A DNA stretch of 64,000 bases from Pseudidiomarina insulisalsae (lineage in GTDB: Bacteria > Pseudomonadota > Gammaproteobacteria > Enterobacterales > Alteromonadaceae): contig NZ_PIPY01000011.1 in NCBI RefSeq assembly GCF_003987065.1, forward strand, positions 1-64,000, given 5' to 3'. Below, in pieces: positions 20,221 to 30,033 of this stretch. Each line of letters opens with the position of its first letter. Within the stretch, counting starts at the first letter, position 1. The notes under the pieces were generated by a model, which was given only the letters and a program-made list of their open reading frames with translations, was not told the DNA's origin and did no database searches. The translations under genes and the position numbers were made by a program.

Positions 20221-20778
20221 TTAGATTTCCATCAAGTCTTTTTCTTTTTCTGCCAGGGCTTCATCAATTTTGGCAATGTAAAGATCGGTCAGCTTCTGAA
20301 TCTCTTCAGTTCCGCGACGTTCCTCGTCTTCGGTGATTTCCTTTTCTTTTAAAAGCTCTTTTAAATCATTGTTGGCATCACGGCGAATATTACGCACCGC
20401 AACACGACCTTGTTCGGCTTCAGCGCGCACCACTTTAACCAGGTCACGGCGACGCTCTTCAGTCAACGGTGGCAAGGGAATGCGAATCACGGTTCCGGCT
20501 GCTGCCGGGTTCAGGCCCAGATCGGAAGTCATGATCGCCTTTTCAACTGCCTGACTCGATGACTTGTCAAAAACGGTCAGTGCCAGCGTACGCGAGTCTT
20601 CCACGTTAATGTTGGCTAACTGCTTTAACGGTGTTTCGACCCCGTAGTAGTTCACCATTACGCTGTCGAGCAGACTGGGGTGAGCACGACCGGTGCGCAC
20701 CTTAGCTATTTGTGAGCGCAACGCATCTACAGATTTTTCCATACGTTGCTTGGCGTCTTGTTTGATTTCGTTAATCAC
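20221..20778 (-). CDS. frr: Ribosome recycling factor
   Basis: With EF-G, RRF splits the post-termination ribosome. It is 185 residues long, the normal RRF length, with the three-helix bundle broken by the small domain. Conserved stretches are [27 protein letters not shown] near the N-terminus (given in part), [10 protein letters not shown] and [11 protein letters not shown]. It follows pyrH by 26 bases, the conserved order. Confidence 0.96.
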   Translation of the reverse strand: MINEIKQDAKQRMEKSVDALRSQIAKVRTGRAHPSLLDSVMVNYYGVETPLKQLANINVEDSRTLALTVFDKSSSQAVEKAIMTSDLGLNPAAAGTVIRIPLPPLTEERRRDLVKVVRAEAEQGRVAVRNIRRDANNDLKELLKEKEITEDEERRGTEEIQKLTDLYIAKIDEALAEKEKDLMEI

Positions 20779-20804
20779 GTTGCTTTCCCTTTTTAATTCT
20801 TTAC

Positions 20805-21551
20805 TTAAAGCTTCTCGAGCATTTCTTCGCTAGCGATTAAAGTGCCCTCTTCGGTACCCATAATGACTGAACGTAAGGCACCAGGCTTATTCATATTAAA
20901 GACGCGAATCGGCAATTTATGATCACGCGCCAACGTGAAGGCAGCTAAGTCCATCACCTTTAATTGCTGTTGCAAGACATCATTATAACTGATTTGGCGG
21001 TAGAGTTGTGCATTTGGTTCTTTATTTGGATCGGCCGAATAGACACCGTCAACCTTGGTGCCTTTAAGTACCAGCTCTGCCTCAATCTCAATACCACGCA
21101 GACAAGCTGCGGAATCGGTGGTAAAAAACGGGTTACCGGTACCGGCACAGAAGATCACCACGCGGCCCGATTTGAGCAAGCTGATCGCGTCAGCCCAGTT
21201 GTAGCTGTCACAGACACCATTGAGTTCAATTGCTGACATCAGTCGCGCGTTTACAAACGCACGATGCAGTGCGTCGCGCATCGCCAGGCCATTCATGACC
21301 GTCGCCAGCATCCCCATATGGTCGCCGACCACACGGTTCATGCCGGCTTTTGCCAGGCCTTCACCGCGGAACAAGTTACCACCACCTATGACCAGGCCGA
21401 CCTGAACACCCAGCTCAACCAGTTCTTTAATTTCATGTGCCATGCGATCAAGCACTTTGGCATCAATACCAAATGGCTCGTCGCCCATTAATGCTTCGCC
21501 ACTAAGTTTCAATAAAATGCGCCGGTAGGCTGGTTTAGTCATTGCCGTCAT
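20805..21551 (-). CDS. pyrH: UMP kinase
   Basis: Phosphorylates UMP to UDP; a hexameric bacterial enzyme of the amino acid kinase fold. I set the start at ATG 21551, giving 248 residues, because GGGAG lies ten bases upstream. The frame stays open further upstream through the tsf terminator, but that extension is not coding. A second ATG nine bases downstream is possible. Motifs include [11 protein letters not shown] at the start, IGGGNLFRG and the [10 protein letters not shown]-type uridine region. Confidence 0.95.
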   Translation of the reverse strand: MTAMTKPAYRRILLKLSGEALMGDEPFGIDAKVLDRMAHEIKELVELGVQVGLVIGGGNLFRGEGLAKAGMNRVVGDHMGMLATVMNGLAMRDALHRAFVNARLMSAIELNGVCDSYNWADAISLLKSGRVVIFCAGTGNPFFTTDSAACLRGIEIEAELVLKGTKVDGVYSADPNKEPNAQLYRQISYNDVLQQQLKVMDLAAFTLARDHKLPIRVFNMNKPGALRSVIMGTEEGTLIASEEMLEKL

Positions 21552-21616
21552 TTTGTGGTTGCTCCCTGTGCAGCATAAATGGTGAATATAAAAGTTGCGT
21601 AGTCTCACTCTACGCG

Positions 21617-21654
21617 AAAAAAAACCGCATCCCAACCTTGTGGGATGCGGTTTT
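21617..21654 (-). terminator. Strong terminator between tsf and pyrH
   Basis: A perfect 14-bp stem (21621-21634 with 21641-21654) encloses a six-base loop. On the minus strand the hairpin runs into an uninterrupted T tract (21624-21617). It ends the rpsB-tsf transcript and separates it from pyrH-frr. Confidence 0.9.
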
Positions 21655-21693
21655 CTTATTTCTGACTCTGCGTCGTCGTTCGCGACATTGGCA

Positions 21694-22572
21694 TTACGCC
21701 TTTTTCGCAGCAGCCATTTGTGCTTGTACTTCAGCAGCGAAATCTTCAGATTTCTTCTCGATGCCTTCACCTACTTCGAAACGAACGAAAGTAAGAACAT
21801 CGGCATTTTTCTGCTTCAGCAATTCGCCAACAGTGATCGAAGGATCTTTCACGAAAGCTTGACCAGTCAGGCTGATCTCGCCAGTGAACTTACGCATACG
21901 ACCTTCAACCATCTTCTCAGCGATTTCCTGTGGCTTGCCACTTTGCATCGCGATATCAAGCTGAATTTGACGCTCTTGGTCAACAACTGCAGCATCAACG
22001 TCTTCTGGCTTCACAAACTGTGGCGCGCTCGCCGCAACGTGCATTGCCAGGTCTTTCGCAAGCTCCAGGTCGCCACCGTTGATAGCAACCAGAACGCCGA
22101 TACGACCACCGTGAACGTAAGCTTCAACCATGTCGCCACCTTCAATGGTGATCACACGACGTACGTTCATGTTTTCGCCAATTTTCGCGACCAGGTTTTC
22201 ACGAACTTCTTCAACAGTACCGCCGTCGATAGCAGTCGCTTTCAGCTTCTCAACGTCAGTTTCTTTGTTTTCGAACGCTGCGTTAATTACTTTCTCGCCG
22301 AACGCCAGGAAGTTCTCGTCACGGGCTACGAAGTCAGTTTCACAGTTCAGTTCAACCAAAGTACCTACGTTGCCTTCAGTCTTGGTTAAGATCACGCCTT
22401 CGGCAGCAACACGACCAGCTTTCTTAGCTGCTTTCGCTTGACCGCTCTTACGCATGTTCTCGATTGCTGCTTCGATGTCACCATTGGTTTCTTGCAAAGC
22501 TTTTTTGCAATCCATCATGCCAGCGCCAGTGCGCTCGCGCAGTTCTTTTACCAGAGCTGCTGTAATAGCCAT
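21694..22572 (-). CDS. tsf: Elongation factor Ts
   Basis: Guanine nucleotide exchange factor for EF-Tu. The 292-residue protein starts with the UBA-like domain ([19 protein letters not shown]) and continues with the two-part dimerisation/core region, including the EF-Tu contact stretch [13 protein letters not shown]. It follows rpsB by 26 bases as in almost all bacteria and ends before a strong terminator. Confidence 0.97.
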   Translation of the reverse strand: MAITAALVKELRERTGAGMMDCKKALQETNGDIEAAIENMRKSGQAKAAKKAGRVAAEGVILTKTEGNVGTLVELNCETDFVARDENFLAFGEKVINAAFENKETDVEKLKATAIDGGTVEEVRENLVAKIGENMNVRRVITIEGGDMVEAYVHGGRIGVLVAINGGDLELAKDLAMHVAASAPQFVKPEDVDAAVVDQERQIQLDIAMQSGKPQEIAEKMVEGRMRKFTGEISLTGQAFVKDPSITVGELLKQKNADVLTFVRFEVGEGIEKKSEDFAAEVQAQMAAAKKA

Positions 22573-22598
22573 GTGTCAGTATCCTCTTGTTGGATGTC

Positions 22599-23330
22599 TT
22601 ATTCAGTTTCTTCCGCTTCAACGAAGTCGTCAGCTTTACCTTCAGGAACAACGCCACGGGCGTCGTTTACGGCAGCTGCGGCAGCGTTCAGGTACAACTG
22701 TACCGCACGGATCGCATCGTCGTTACCAGGGATCACGTAGTCAACGCCATCCGGGTTTGAGTTGGTATCAACAACTGCGATAACTGGAATCCCAAGGTTA
22801 TTCGCTTCTTTAATCGCGATGTGCTCGTGATCAGCATCGATAACGAACAGTACGTCTGGCAGACCAGCCATATCTTTGATACCGCCAAGGCTCTTCTCGA
22901 GCTTTTCCATTTCGCGGGTATTTACCAAAGCTTCTTTTTTGGTCAGCTTCTCAAAAGTACCGTCCTGGCTCATCGTCTCAAGCTCTTTCAGGCGCTTGAT
23001 TGACTGACGCACAGTTTTCCAGTTGGTCAACATACCGCCTAACCAACGGTGGTTCACGTAAAACTGGTTGCAGCTCTCAGCAGCTTCTTTCACTGAGTCA
23101 GCAGCGGCACGCTTGGTACCAACAAACAGGATCTTACCTTTGCTGGAAGCAACGTGTTGCAGGTAGTTCAACGCGTCGTTGAACATAGGCACAGTTTTTT
23201 CCAGGTTGATGATGTGGATCTTGTTACGAGCGCCGAAAATAAATGGCTTCATTTTCGGGTTCCAGAAGCGGGTTTGGTGGCCGAAGTGCACACCAGCTTG
23301 CAGCATATCACGCATTGATACGTTTGCCAT
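22599..23330 (-). CDS. rpsB: 30S ribosomal protein S2
   Basis: Component of the small ribosomal subunit at the neck region, binding with S1. The 243-residue protein begins [19 protein letters not shown] and carries the typical RFWNPKM and [11 protein letters not shown] motifs, with an acidic C-terminal tail. It is transcribed with tsf from a stringent-type promoter and has a structured leader (see separate entries), consistent with feedback control by S2. Confidence 0.97.
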   Translation of the reverse strand: MANVSMRDMLQAGVHFGHQTRFWNPKMKPFIFGARNKIHIINLEKTVPMFNDALNYLQHVASSKGKILFVGTKRAAADSVKEAAESCNQFYVNHRWLGGMLTNWKTVRQSIKRLKELETMSQDGTFEKLTKKEALVNTREMEKLEKSLGGIKDMAGLPDVLFVIDADHEHIAIKEANNLGIPVIAVVDTNSNPDGVDYVIPGNDDAIRAVQLYLNAAAAAVNDARGVVPEGKADDFVEAEETE

Positions 23331-23362
23331 GATTCTCTTTCCTTTTTAAGGGGTTATGCCTC

Positions 23363-23428
23363 CATACATCCCATAGTTCGACCCTCAGCTAAAGCTTCAG
23401 GCACCCCGACCTATGTGTCGATGTATGT
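23363..23428 (-). promoter_or_regulatory. Structured rpsB 5' leader (probable S2 autoregulation element)
   Basis: On the minus strand, ACATACATC (23428-23420) can pair with GATGTATG (23370-23363), and just inside it CATAG (23415-23411) pairs with CTATG (23376-23372). The two stems enclose a G-rich loop region and stop about 30 bases before the rpsB start. In E. coli and relatives the rpsB leader is a conserved element bound by S2 that represses rpsB-tsf. Position and pairing fit, but the identity is inferred. Confidence 0.65.
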
Positions 23429-23474
23429 GTGTGGTTGTTTAAAGTTAATTCTCTGCAATCGAAATTGCGGGCGC

Positions 23475-23504
23475 TTTATACCACAAAAAGCCTTGCCCAC
23501 GCAA
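23475..23504 (-). promoter_or_regulatory. Predicted rpsB-tsf promoter with GC-rich discriminator
   Basis: Reading the minus strand, TTGCGT (23504-23499) and TATAAA (23480-23475) are separated by 18 bases. The -10 box is followed directly by GCGCCCGC. GC-rich discriminators are typical of promoters inhibited by ppGpp/DksA, as known for ribosomal protein operons. Confidence 0.6.
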
Positions 23505-23598
23505 GTTTTTATGGTCGTTTTTGGCTTCCACGACGGGCCCCTAAATGCTATCCTTGGCGCCATAACTGACCGTTAAAGAATGAGAGATAGGACAAGGC

Positions 23599-24393
23599 AT
23601 GAGTATTAGTATTAAGACGCCTGATGAAATCGAAAAAATGCGCGCCGCCGGCCGGCTTGCTGCATCCGTACTGGAAATGATCGAGCCGCACATTCAGGCC
23701 GGAGTGACCACCGCAGAGCTGGATAAAATTTGTCACGACTACATTATCGCGCACAACGCCTATCCGGCGCCGCTGAATTATCATGGCTTCCCGAAGTCCG
23801 TCTGCACCTCGTTAAATCACGTGGTATGTCATGGCATTCCTAATGATAAGCCACTTAAGAAAGGCGACATTCTTAACCTCGATGTCACCGTCAAGCTTGA
23901 TGGCTACCATGGCGATACCTCGAAAATGTTTGTTGTGGGCGAGCCCAGCATTCTGGCCGACCGCCTGATTCGTGTCACGCAGGAATGTCTGTACCAAGCC
24001 ATCAAAATGGTCCGTCCGGGTCTGCGTACCGGTGACTTCGCCGCGGTCATTCAAAAGCACGCTGAACAGCATGGCTATTCGATTGTGCGTGAATACTGTG
24101 GCCACGGTATCGGCGCGGTCTTTCATGAAGAGCCACAGATTCTGCATTATGGCACCCCGGGTACCGGTGATGTGCTTGAAGCTGGCATGTGTTTCACCAT
24201 TGAGCCTATGGTCAACGCCGGTAAGCGGCATACCAAACTGATGCGTGATGGCTGGACCGTGTTGACCAAAGATCGCAGTCTAAGTGCGCAGTGGGAACAT
24301 ACTCTGTTAGTGACCGAAAATGGCGTTGAAGTACTGACGCTGCGTAACGACGAAGACCTGCCGCGCGTGATTGAGCACGCCGAAGCCTCTTAA
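23599..24393 (+). CDS. map: Methionine aminopeptidase, type I
   Basis: Removes the N-terminal methionine from nascent proteins. At 264 residues it has the normal type I length. The pita-bread fold and metal ligands are seen: Asp pair in LNLDVTVKLDGYHGDTS, His in CGHGIGAVFHEEP, Glu in TIEPMVN and Glu in QWEHTLLV. It is divergent from rpsB, a conserved arrangement. Its TAA overlaps the glnD ATG by one base. Confidence 0.97.
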   Translation: MSISIKTPDEIEKMRAAGRLAASVLEMIEPHIQAGVTTAELDKICHDYIIAHNAYPAPLNYHGFPKSVCTSLNHVVCHGIPNDKPLKKGDILNLDVTVKLDGYHGDTSKMFVVGEPSILADRLIRVTQECLYQAIKMVRPGLRTGDFAAVIQKHAEQHGYSIVREYCGHGIGAVFHEEPQILHYGTPGTGDVLEAGMCFTIEPMVNAGKRHTKLMRDGWTVLTKDRSLSAQWEHTLLVTENGVEVLTLRNDEDLPRVIEHAEAS

Positions 24394-27008
24394 TGAGTGA
24401 GTCAGTCTCTGACATTCAATGGCCCAGCCCAATTACCGTTGCGGCTGGGCGCGACTGCCTGGAACGCTACCAGCAGTGGTCTGCCGAAGCCTTCGTTACT
24501 GCCGACATTGAAAGTCTGCTGACCGATCGCTCGGCGTTCATTGACAGCCTGCTAAGCCAACTCTGGCAAGAACTCGGGCTACCCACCACCGAACTGGCAC
24601 TGATCGCCGTGGGCGGCTATGGCCGCGGCACCTTGCATCCGCATTCCGATATTGACCTGTTATTTCTGTATCAGGACAAGCTTTCGCCAGCCGCGGAACA
24701 TAGTATTGCGCAGTTTATTCAGCTGCTGTGGGACCTGCGCCTTGACGTCGGCCATAGTGTGCGCACCATTGCCGACTGTGAACGGGAAGCCAAAGCGGAT
24801 GCCAGCGTTGCCACCAGTTTGCTTGAGCAGCGCTTTATCAGCGGTAATGCCGACTTAGAGCAGGCGCTGCGCCAGTTTTTGCACACTGAATTTCCCTGGA
24901 GCAGTGATCAGTTCTATCAGGCCAAGCTGAACGAACAGAATGAGCGCCATCAGCAGTATCACAGTACCGCGTACAACCTGGAACCGAATATTAAAGGCAG
25001 CCCTGGTGGCCTGCGCGACATTCAGACCATTGGTTGGATCGCCAAGCGCCACTTTCATACGCAAAGCGACGAGAGCCTGGTGCAATACAACTTTATCAGT
25101 GCTGCAGAACTGCTGGAATTACGCGAATATCAGGAGTTTCTCTGGCGTATTCGCTTTGCCCTGCATCTGGAAGCTGATAAAAAAGAAGACCGCCTGCTGT
25201 TTGACTATCAACCGGCGGTAGCGGCGCGTCTGGGCTATCGTGAAACCGGTAAAGCAGCCGTCGAAGCCATGATGAAAGACTACTTCAATGCAGTAGTCGG
25301 CGTCAGTGAGCTTAATGACATGTTACTGCAGTTCTTTGCCCAGACCATACTCAGTGACGCCAAAGATCTCGATAGCTATGTCATCAATGACAAATTTAAA
25401 GTGCTGGGCGAAAGCATTGCGGCGCAAAATGATCAGGTTTTTCACGAGCCGACGGCGATCCTTGATTTTTTCCTGGCCATCGCTGAACACCCCAAGATCC
25501 GCTATGTGCGAGCGCACACCATTCGTCTGCTACGCAATGCCCGGCGCGACTTGAATTTCCCGTTAAGCGACATTGCCGCCTGCCGTGAGCGCTTTATGAC
25601 GCTGCTGCGTCATCCCCGCGGCTGTGGTCTGGCCTTCGAACTCATGCATAAGCACAAAATACTGGCGCACTACCTGCCGCAATGGGCACAGATTGTCGGG
25701 CAAATGCAATTCGACCTGTTTCATGCCTATACGGTCGACGAGCATACCTTCCGTCTGGTGCGTAACCTCTACCGCTATAACAGCCCTGTTGCAGAAGAAG
25801 AGTTCCCGCTGTGCGCGAAAATCGTTGCGGCAATGGACAAGCCGGAATTACTTTATCTGGCCGGCATCTTTCATGATATTGCCAAAGGCCGTGGCGGCGA
25901 TCATTCCGAATTGGGTGAACGCGACGCCCGTAACTTTGGTTTGCAGCACGGTCTTACTGAAGCCGACACCGATCTCATCGCCTGGCTGGTGCGCCGGCAT
26001 CTGTATATGTCGGTCACCGCGCAAAAACGCGATATTCACGATCCGGAAGTCATCGAAGAATTTGCCAATAAAGTTGAGACCCAACAACGGCTGAATTATC
26101 TGTACTGCCTTACCGTTGCCGATATTCGAGCCACCAACAGCAGCTTATGGAATAACTGGAAAGCCACCCTGTTGGAAAACCTTTACCTGGCCACGCACCG
26201 TTATTTGCAGCAACAGCAACCGTCGCCGCAGCGTGAAATGCGCCAGCGCATACACCAGCATCAGTCGCACGCCATGGCCTTGCTGTTAAGTGCCGGCTAT
26301 CAGGCGCAGGAAGTACAGGAGTTGTGGTCCCGTTTTACCGCCGACTACTTTATCCGCCACCAGCCAGAACAAATCGCCTGGCATTCACAATACATCATGA
26401 ATGTCACCGACGAAGAACTGTTGCCGCTGATTCTGGTCGGCGACGAGAACCGTCAGGGCACTACTGAGATTTTTATTTACCACCTTGAGCACGAGCACTT
26501 GTTTGCGGAGGTCGCCGCCGTGCTTGATCATCAGAACCTGAGTATTCACGACGCCCAGATCCTCGCCACCCGTGACGGCTTTGTCATGGACACCTTTGTA
26601 GTGCTGCAAGAAGATGGTGAACCGTTAACCGACGCGCGGCGCATTGAAAGCCTCAAGCAGGAGCTGCACGACGTGCTGCGCGGCCGCCGCTGCGCGCCAA
26701 ATACCCAACGTCGTCTGCCGCGGCGCTTGCGTAGCTTTAATGTGCCAACCAAAGTTGAGTTTGTTCCCTCGCGGAATGCGCGACGCACGGCCTTCGAGCT
26801 GACTGCGCTCGACCGCCCGGGACTGGTCGCCCAGGTTGCGCGGGTGCTGCAGCAACTGGATCTGAACATCCTGACGGCAAAAATTACGACCGTTGGCGAA
26901 CAAGCCGAAGATTTATTCATTGTTGCGACCGAAGCGAATACCGCGCTTGATGAATCGCAGTGCAATTTGTTACGTGAGCAGATTATCGAATCGCTCGACA
27001 GCGTCTGA
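24393..27008 (+). CDS. glnD: Bifunctional uridylyltransferase/uridylyl-removing enzyme
   Basis: Senses glutamine and adds or removes UMP on PII proteins (GlnB/GlnK), so it sits at the top of nitrogen control. The 871-residue protein has the nucleotidyltransferase domain (GGYGRG at 74-79 and DID at 86-88), the GlnD linker region, an HD domain (FHDIAKGRGGDHSELG, about 490-505) for UMP removal, and two C-terminal ACT domains (about 690-770 and 795-865). Start ATG overlaps the map stop (TAATG), so the genes are coupled. The order map-glnD-dapD is typical. Confidence 0.96.
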   Translation: MSESVSDIQWPSPITVAAGRDCLERYQQWSAEAFVTADIESLLTDRSAFIDSLLSQLWQELGLPTTELALIAVGGYGRGTLHPHSDIDLLFLYQDKLSPAAEHSIAQFIQLLWDLRLDVGHSVRTIADCEREAKADASVATSLLEQRFISGNADLEQALRQFLHTEFPWSSDQFYQAKLNEQNERHQQYHSTAYNLEPNIKGSPGGLRDIQTIGWIAKRHFHTQSDESLVQYNFISAAELLELREYQEFLWRIRFALHLEADKKEDRLLFDYQPAVAARLGYRETGKAAVEAMMKDYFNAVVGVSELNDMLLQFFAQTILSDAKDLDSYVINDKFKVLGESIAAQNDQVFHEPTAILDFFLAIAEHPKIRYVRAHTIRLLRNARRDLNFPLSDIAACRERFMTLLRHPRGCGLAFELMHKHKILAHYLPQWAQIVGQMQFDLFHAYTVDEHTFRLVRNLYRYNSPVAEEEFPLCAKIVAAMDKPELLYLAGIFHDIAKGRGGDHSELGERDARNFGLQHGLTEADTDLIAWLVRRHLYMSVTAQKRDIHDPEVIEEFANKVETQQRLNYLYCLTVADIRATNSSLWNNWKATLLENLYLATHRYLQQQQPSPQREMRQRIHQHQSHAMALLLSAGYQAQEVQELWSRFTADYFIRHQPEQIAWHSQYIMNVTDEELLPLILVGDENRQGTTEIFIYHLEHEHLFAEVAAVLDHQNLSIHDAQILATRDGFVMDTFVVLQEDGEPLTDARRIESLKQELHDVLRGRRCAPNTQRRLPRRLRSFNVPTKVEFVPSRNARRTAFELTALDRPGLVAQVARVLQQLDLNILTAKITTVGEQAEDLFIVATEANTALDESQCNLLREQIIESLDSV

Positions 27009-27052
27009 CTCCGACGCCCACCGATAACTTTGTCAGTAGTTAAGGAATACTT

Positions 27053-27877
27053 ATGACCGAATTACAAACTCGAATTGAAACCGCATTTGACCAGCGTAAC
27101 GAATTTTCACCGAAGCAGGTGCCGGCTCAATTGCGTCAGGATCTGCAACAAGTCATTGAAGCGATTGATAGTGGCGAGTTGCGGGTTGCCGAAAAGCGCG
27201 ATGGCCAATGGGTGGTTAATGAGTGGCTGAAAAAAGCTGTTTTACTTTCGTTCCGCACCAACGACAATCATATGATGAACGGCGGCGAGACCCGTTTCTT
27301 TGATAAAGTCGACAGCAAATTCATTGGTTATGACGATGCCCGCTTCCGTGCTGAAGGCATGCGCGTGGTGCCGCCGGCTATGGTGCGTAAGGGCGCATAC
27401 ATCGGCCGCAATGTGGTGCTGATGCCATCCTATGTCAACATCGGCGCTTACGTCGACGAAGGCACCATGGTTGATACCTGGGCCACCGTCGGTTCATGCG
27501 CGCAAATTGGCAAGAACGTCCACCTGTCGGGCGGCGTCGGTATTGGTGGCGTACTCGAGCCACTGCAGGCCAACCCGACGATTATCGAAGACAACTGCTT
27601 TATCGGTGCCCGTTCCGAAATTGTTGAAGGCGTGATTGTCGAACAAGGCGCGGTCATTTCAATGGGCGTTTACATTGGCCAGAGTACCCGCATTTACGAC
27701 CGCGAAACCGGTGAGATTCATCGTGGCCGGGTACCGGCCGGCGCGGTTGTCGTGCCAGGCTCACTGCCCAGCGAAGATGGCAGTCATAGTCTTTATGCCG
27801 CGATTATCGTGAAAAAGGTTGATGAAAAAACCCGCGCTAAAGTAGGCGTTAACGAGTTACTGCGCAGCGTCGACTGA
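27053..27877 (+). CDS. dapD: Tetrahydrodipicolinate N-succinyltransferase
   Basis: Lysine/diaminopimelate pathway enzyme that transfers succinyl from succinyl-CoA to tetrahydrodipicolinate. The 274-residue protein has the N-terminal helical domain, a left-handed beta-helix with hexapeptide repeats (about 100-230), and the conserved FRTNDNHMM and [17 protein letters not shown] stretches. The SD AAGGA lies just before ATG 27053. Its last 21 bases overlap the 3' end of the convergent truC gene. Confidence 0.96.
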   Translation: MTELQTRIETAFDQRNEFSPKQVPAQLRQDLQQVIEAIDSGELRVAEKRDGQWVVNEWLKKAVLLSFRTNDNHMMNGGETRFFDKVDSKFIGYDDARFRAEGMRVVPPAMVRKGAYIGRNVVLMPSYVNIGAYVDEGTMVDTWATVGSCAQIGKNVHLSGGVGIGGVLEPLQANPTIIEDNCFIGARSEIVEGVIVEQGAVISMGVYIGQSTRIYDRETGEIHRGRVPAGAVVVPGSLPSEDGSHSLYAAIIVKKVDEKTRAKVGVNELLRSVD

Positions 27878-28594
27878 CATCGCGTCCGGCGCCCGGAAGG
27901 CGCACAGAAATGACTCCGGAACAGGCAGTTGCAAGTCAACTGCCTGTTGCGTATGGGGGTGCTGAAAACGCAGTGCGGTGGCAGCTAATAGCAAGCGCTG
28001 CACACCAAAATGCTCGCGGAAAAACCGGTTGTGCCGGCCGTCACCGTGGTGACTATCGCCAACAATCGGGTGGCGTAAATGCGCCATATGCCGACGGAGC
28101 TGATGTTTACGGCCGGTGCTCGGTGTTAACTCCATCAGTGAGTAACGCGTCGTGGCGTGCTTTTTACTGACCGCATAGGGAAGCTCAACGCGCTGTAAAC
28201 AACGGTAACTGGTGTGGGCCTGCTGTGCCGCTTTGTCCTGATCGGCAAACTTATCGGCAATCTTATCTAACTCTTCACGCAACGGATAATCCAGGTCGCC
28301 GTCGCCCAGATAACCACGTACAACGGCATGATATCGTTTCGCCACGCGGCGCTCAGTGAAAGCAGTGGTCAGTGCGCGTGCGGTAGCGGCGTCTTTGGCG
28401 AACAACAGCAGGCCTGAGGTTGGCCGGTCAAGCCGGTGCGCAGGATACACCCGCTGACCAATCTGGTCGCGTAACATCTGCAAAGCAAATTCGCGGGCGT
28501 CTTTAGCCAGCCAGCTACGATGCACTAACAAGCCGCTGGGCTTGTCGATAGCAATCAGGCTGTCGTCTTCAAAAACAATGGTCAGCTCAGACAT
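27857..28594 (-). CDS. truC: tRNA pseudouridine(65) synthase TruC
   Basis: RluA-family pseudouridine synthase that modifies U65 in some tRNAs. The catalytic motif HRLDRPTSG with the Asp is present, together with [15 protein letters not shown] and [15 protein letters not shown]. The strong match to remembered E. coli TruC ([19 protein letters not shown]) supports TruC over other RluA types. I set the start at ATG 28594 (245 residues), which overlaps the yqcC stop; the upstream extension lies inside yqcC. The pair yqcC-truC is also found in E. coli. Confidence 0.92.
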   Translation of the reverse strand: MSELTIVFEDDSLIAIDKPSGLLVHRSWLAKDAREFALQMLRDQIGQRVYPAHRLDRPTSGLLLFAKDAATARALTTAFTERRVAKRYHAVVRGYLGDGDLDYPLREELDKIADKFADQDKAAQQAHTSYRCLQRVELPYAVSKKHATTRYSLMELTPSTGRKHQLRRHMAHLRHPIVGDSHHGDGRHNRFFREHFGVQRLLLAATALRFQHPHTQQAVDLQLPVPESFLCAFRAPDAMSVDAAQ

Positions 28595-28931
28595 CTTCAG
28601 CAAGTGGATCGGCACCACTTAACAACACATCAAACTCACGCAAAATGGTAATCAGGCCTTCGTGGTTTTCCAGCTCATGCCGATAGACATGCGCCGCCAT
28701 CGGGCTGACCGCGATATTTTGTGGCAACGGATGTTCGCCGTCGATCATATCCCACATGCGCGGCAACATAATAAACTGTAACCACTGGTGAAAATCGAGC
28801 TTATCAACGGCAAAAGGCTCGCTGCTCTGTAACTGATGCGGTGCCGGGCACTCGCTCTGCCATAACCCCAGGCCGTTCAGTTCAGCCTCGAGTCGCTCGA
28901 GCAACCGCGCAGCGCGTTGTCGTTGGTCCAT
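28587..28931 (-). CDS. yqcC: YqcC family protein (DUF446)
   Basis: A 114-residue cytoplasmic protein of unknown function. It has the family features PFAVDKLDFHQWLQFIMLPRM and an acidic C-terminus (first motif given in part). The start is put at ATG 28931 because GGAGG sits five bases upstream; a longer frame adds six residues without a ribosome site. It overlaps truC by eight bases and is almost always paired with it. A link to tRNA modification is only inferred from context. Confidence 0.85.
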   Translation of the reverse strand: MDQRQRAARLLERLEAELNGLGLWQSECPAPHQLQSSEPFAVDKLDFHQWLQFIMLPRMWDMIDGEHPLPQNIAVSPMAAHVYRHELENHEGLITILREFDVLLSGADPLAEDV

Positions 28932-28957
28932 TACTACCTCCACGACCATTTAAACGT

Positions 28958-28963
28958 TATAAT
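28958..28963 (+). promoter_or_regulatory. Consensus -10 box upstream of the DUF3549 gene
   Basis: A perfect TATAAT lies in the 52-base gap between divergent yqcC and the DUF3549 gene, 20 bases before the first possible ATG. No good -35 box is seen at the usual distance, so it may be weak or activator-dependent. Confidence 0.4.
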
Positions 28964-28983
28964 GGCGCACATCTTTCAGCAAA

Positions 28984-30033
28984 ATGGCCTTTGATGCAAG
29001 TCTAATGAGCATTTCGACCCTCTCGCAACTTCTTCGCCAAAGTAATAGTGACTTCCTTTGTTATGATCTTGGTCGCCGGGTGCAACCGATCAGTGCCACC
29101 GAGTTTGCCGCTATTGAGAACCAGCAAGCGCCCTACCCTTACCCGGTGCAAGGCCATGCCTGTATTGCGCTGGTATTTTGGCCGCAGTTAAGTGATGCAG
29201 GTGTCGAGCCGTTTTTGTGGTTTCTGAAGTTTCCGGTCGACGAGCGCGGTCTGTTAGAACAAAGTACCGTCCAGGAGTTTATCACTTCGGTCATTACCCT
29301 GCTTGGGCAACAGGTCACCCATGCCCTGATTGAAGAACAGGAACAGCAATTGCAACAAAGCCCCTACCTGTTCACTCCAGCGGAAGAAAAACGCGCGGCG
29401 CTTCACGCCCGGTTGAGTCGACGCTGGCAACGCCCGCCTTCCGTGCACTTTGAGCTGGCGCAAACTGCGCTGGCAGACCCCGAACACTGGCAACAGGTTG
29501 GCGTGCAAGGTTTACATGACGTCGCCGCCCGGCTGGCTGACGATACCTCCACCATCAGCGCCATTAGCCAACAGTTCACTCGCTATCCCGAGCCTTTACG
29601 TCAGGCGCTGGCCATCGCGCTGGAGCATCAGCCCATCCCCGCTGAGCTTGCCAACCAACTGGCGCGCCAACTACAGCAGCAGCCAGCCGCTGAGTTGCGC
29701 GCCGATTTGCTGCGCAGTCTTGCCGGTGCCACGCGTGAAGCTGAGGTCAGCAAGGCCATTGAACATGTATTAGAGGACGCCAGTGCCGACGAATGTGTCA
29801 TTTGTTGCGCGCGGCTGTGGAGCGCTTTTGATCCTCTATGTACGCCGCATGTACCGTTATTGCCCCTGCTCCGGGCACTGGCGCGGCAGCCCGCTACGAT
29901 CTTTGCGGCACTGGTGACTGACCTGCTACGCATACCGACACTGCGCCCGCACGTGCTGGTGACCCTACAACGTGACGACTTGCCGGCTGGCGTGCGTGAA
30001 GCCTGGCATAACTTTATCGGTGGAGCGCGCTGA
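28984..30033 (+). CDS. DUF3549 family protein
   Basis: A 349-residue protein that I recognise as DUF3549, a family conserved in Alteromonadales, Shewanella and Vibrio; function unknown. The N-terminal part (ISTLSQLLRQ, then YDLGRRVQPI) is the conserved region. The middle and C-terminal parts are alpha-helical with HEAT-like spacing (about 165-345). No signal peptide or catalytic motif is evident. A start at ATG 29005 (MSISTLSQLL) would match the family better, but neither ATG has a strong ribosome site. It is coupled to the next gene by TGATG. Confidence 0.8.
   Translation: MAFDASLMSISTLSQLLRQSNSDFLCYDLGRRVQPISATEFAAIENQQAPYPYPVQGHACIALVFWPQLSDAGVEPFLWFLKFPVDERGLLEQSTVQEFITSVITLLGQQVTHALIEEQEQQLQQSPYLFTPAEEKRAALHARLSRRWQRPPSVHFELAQTALADPEHWQQVGVQGLHDVAARLADDTSTISAISQQFTRYPEPLRQALAIALEHQPIPAELANQLARQLQQQPAAELRADLLRSLAGATREAEVSKAIEHVLEDASADECVICCARLWSAFDPLCTPHVPLLPLLRALARQPATIFAALVTDLLRIPTLRPHVLVTLQRDDLPAGVREAWHNFIGGAR

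Noticed and set aside
21552-21770. N-terminal extension of the pyrH frame (about 73 extra residues)
   Set aside because: It runs through the strong terminator after tsf and has no similarity to UMP kinase; a ribosome site supports ATG 21551.
21595-22389. 264-residue open frame opposite tsf
   Set aside because: The composition (many F, N, S) is that of an antisense shadow of tsf, and part spans the terminator.
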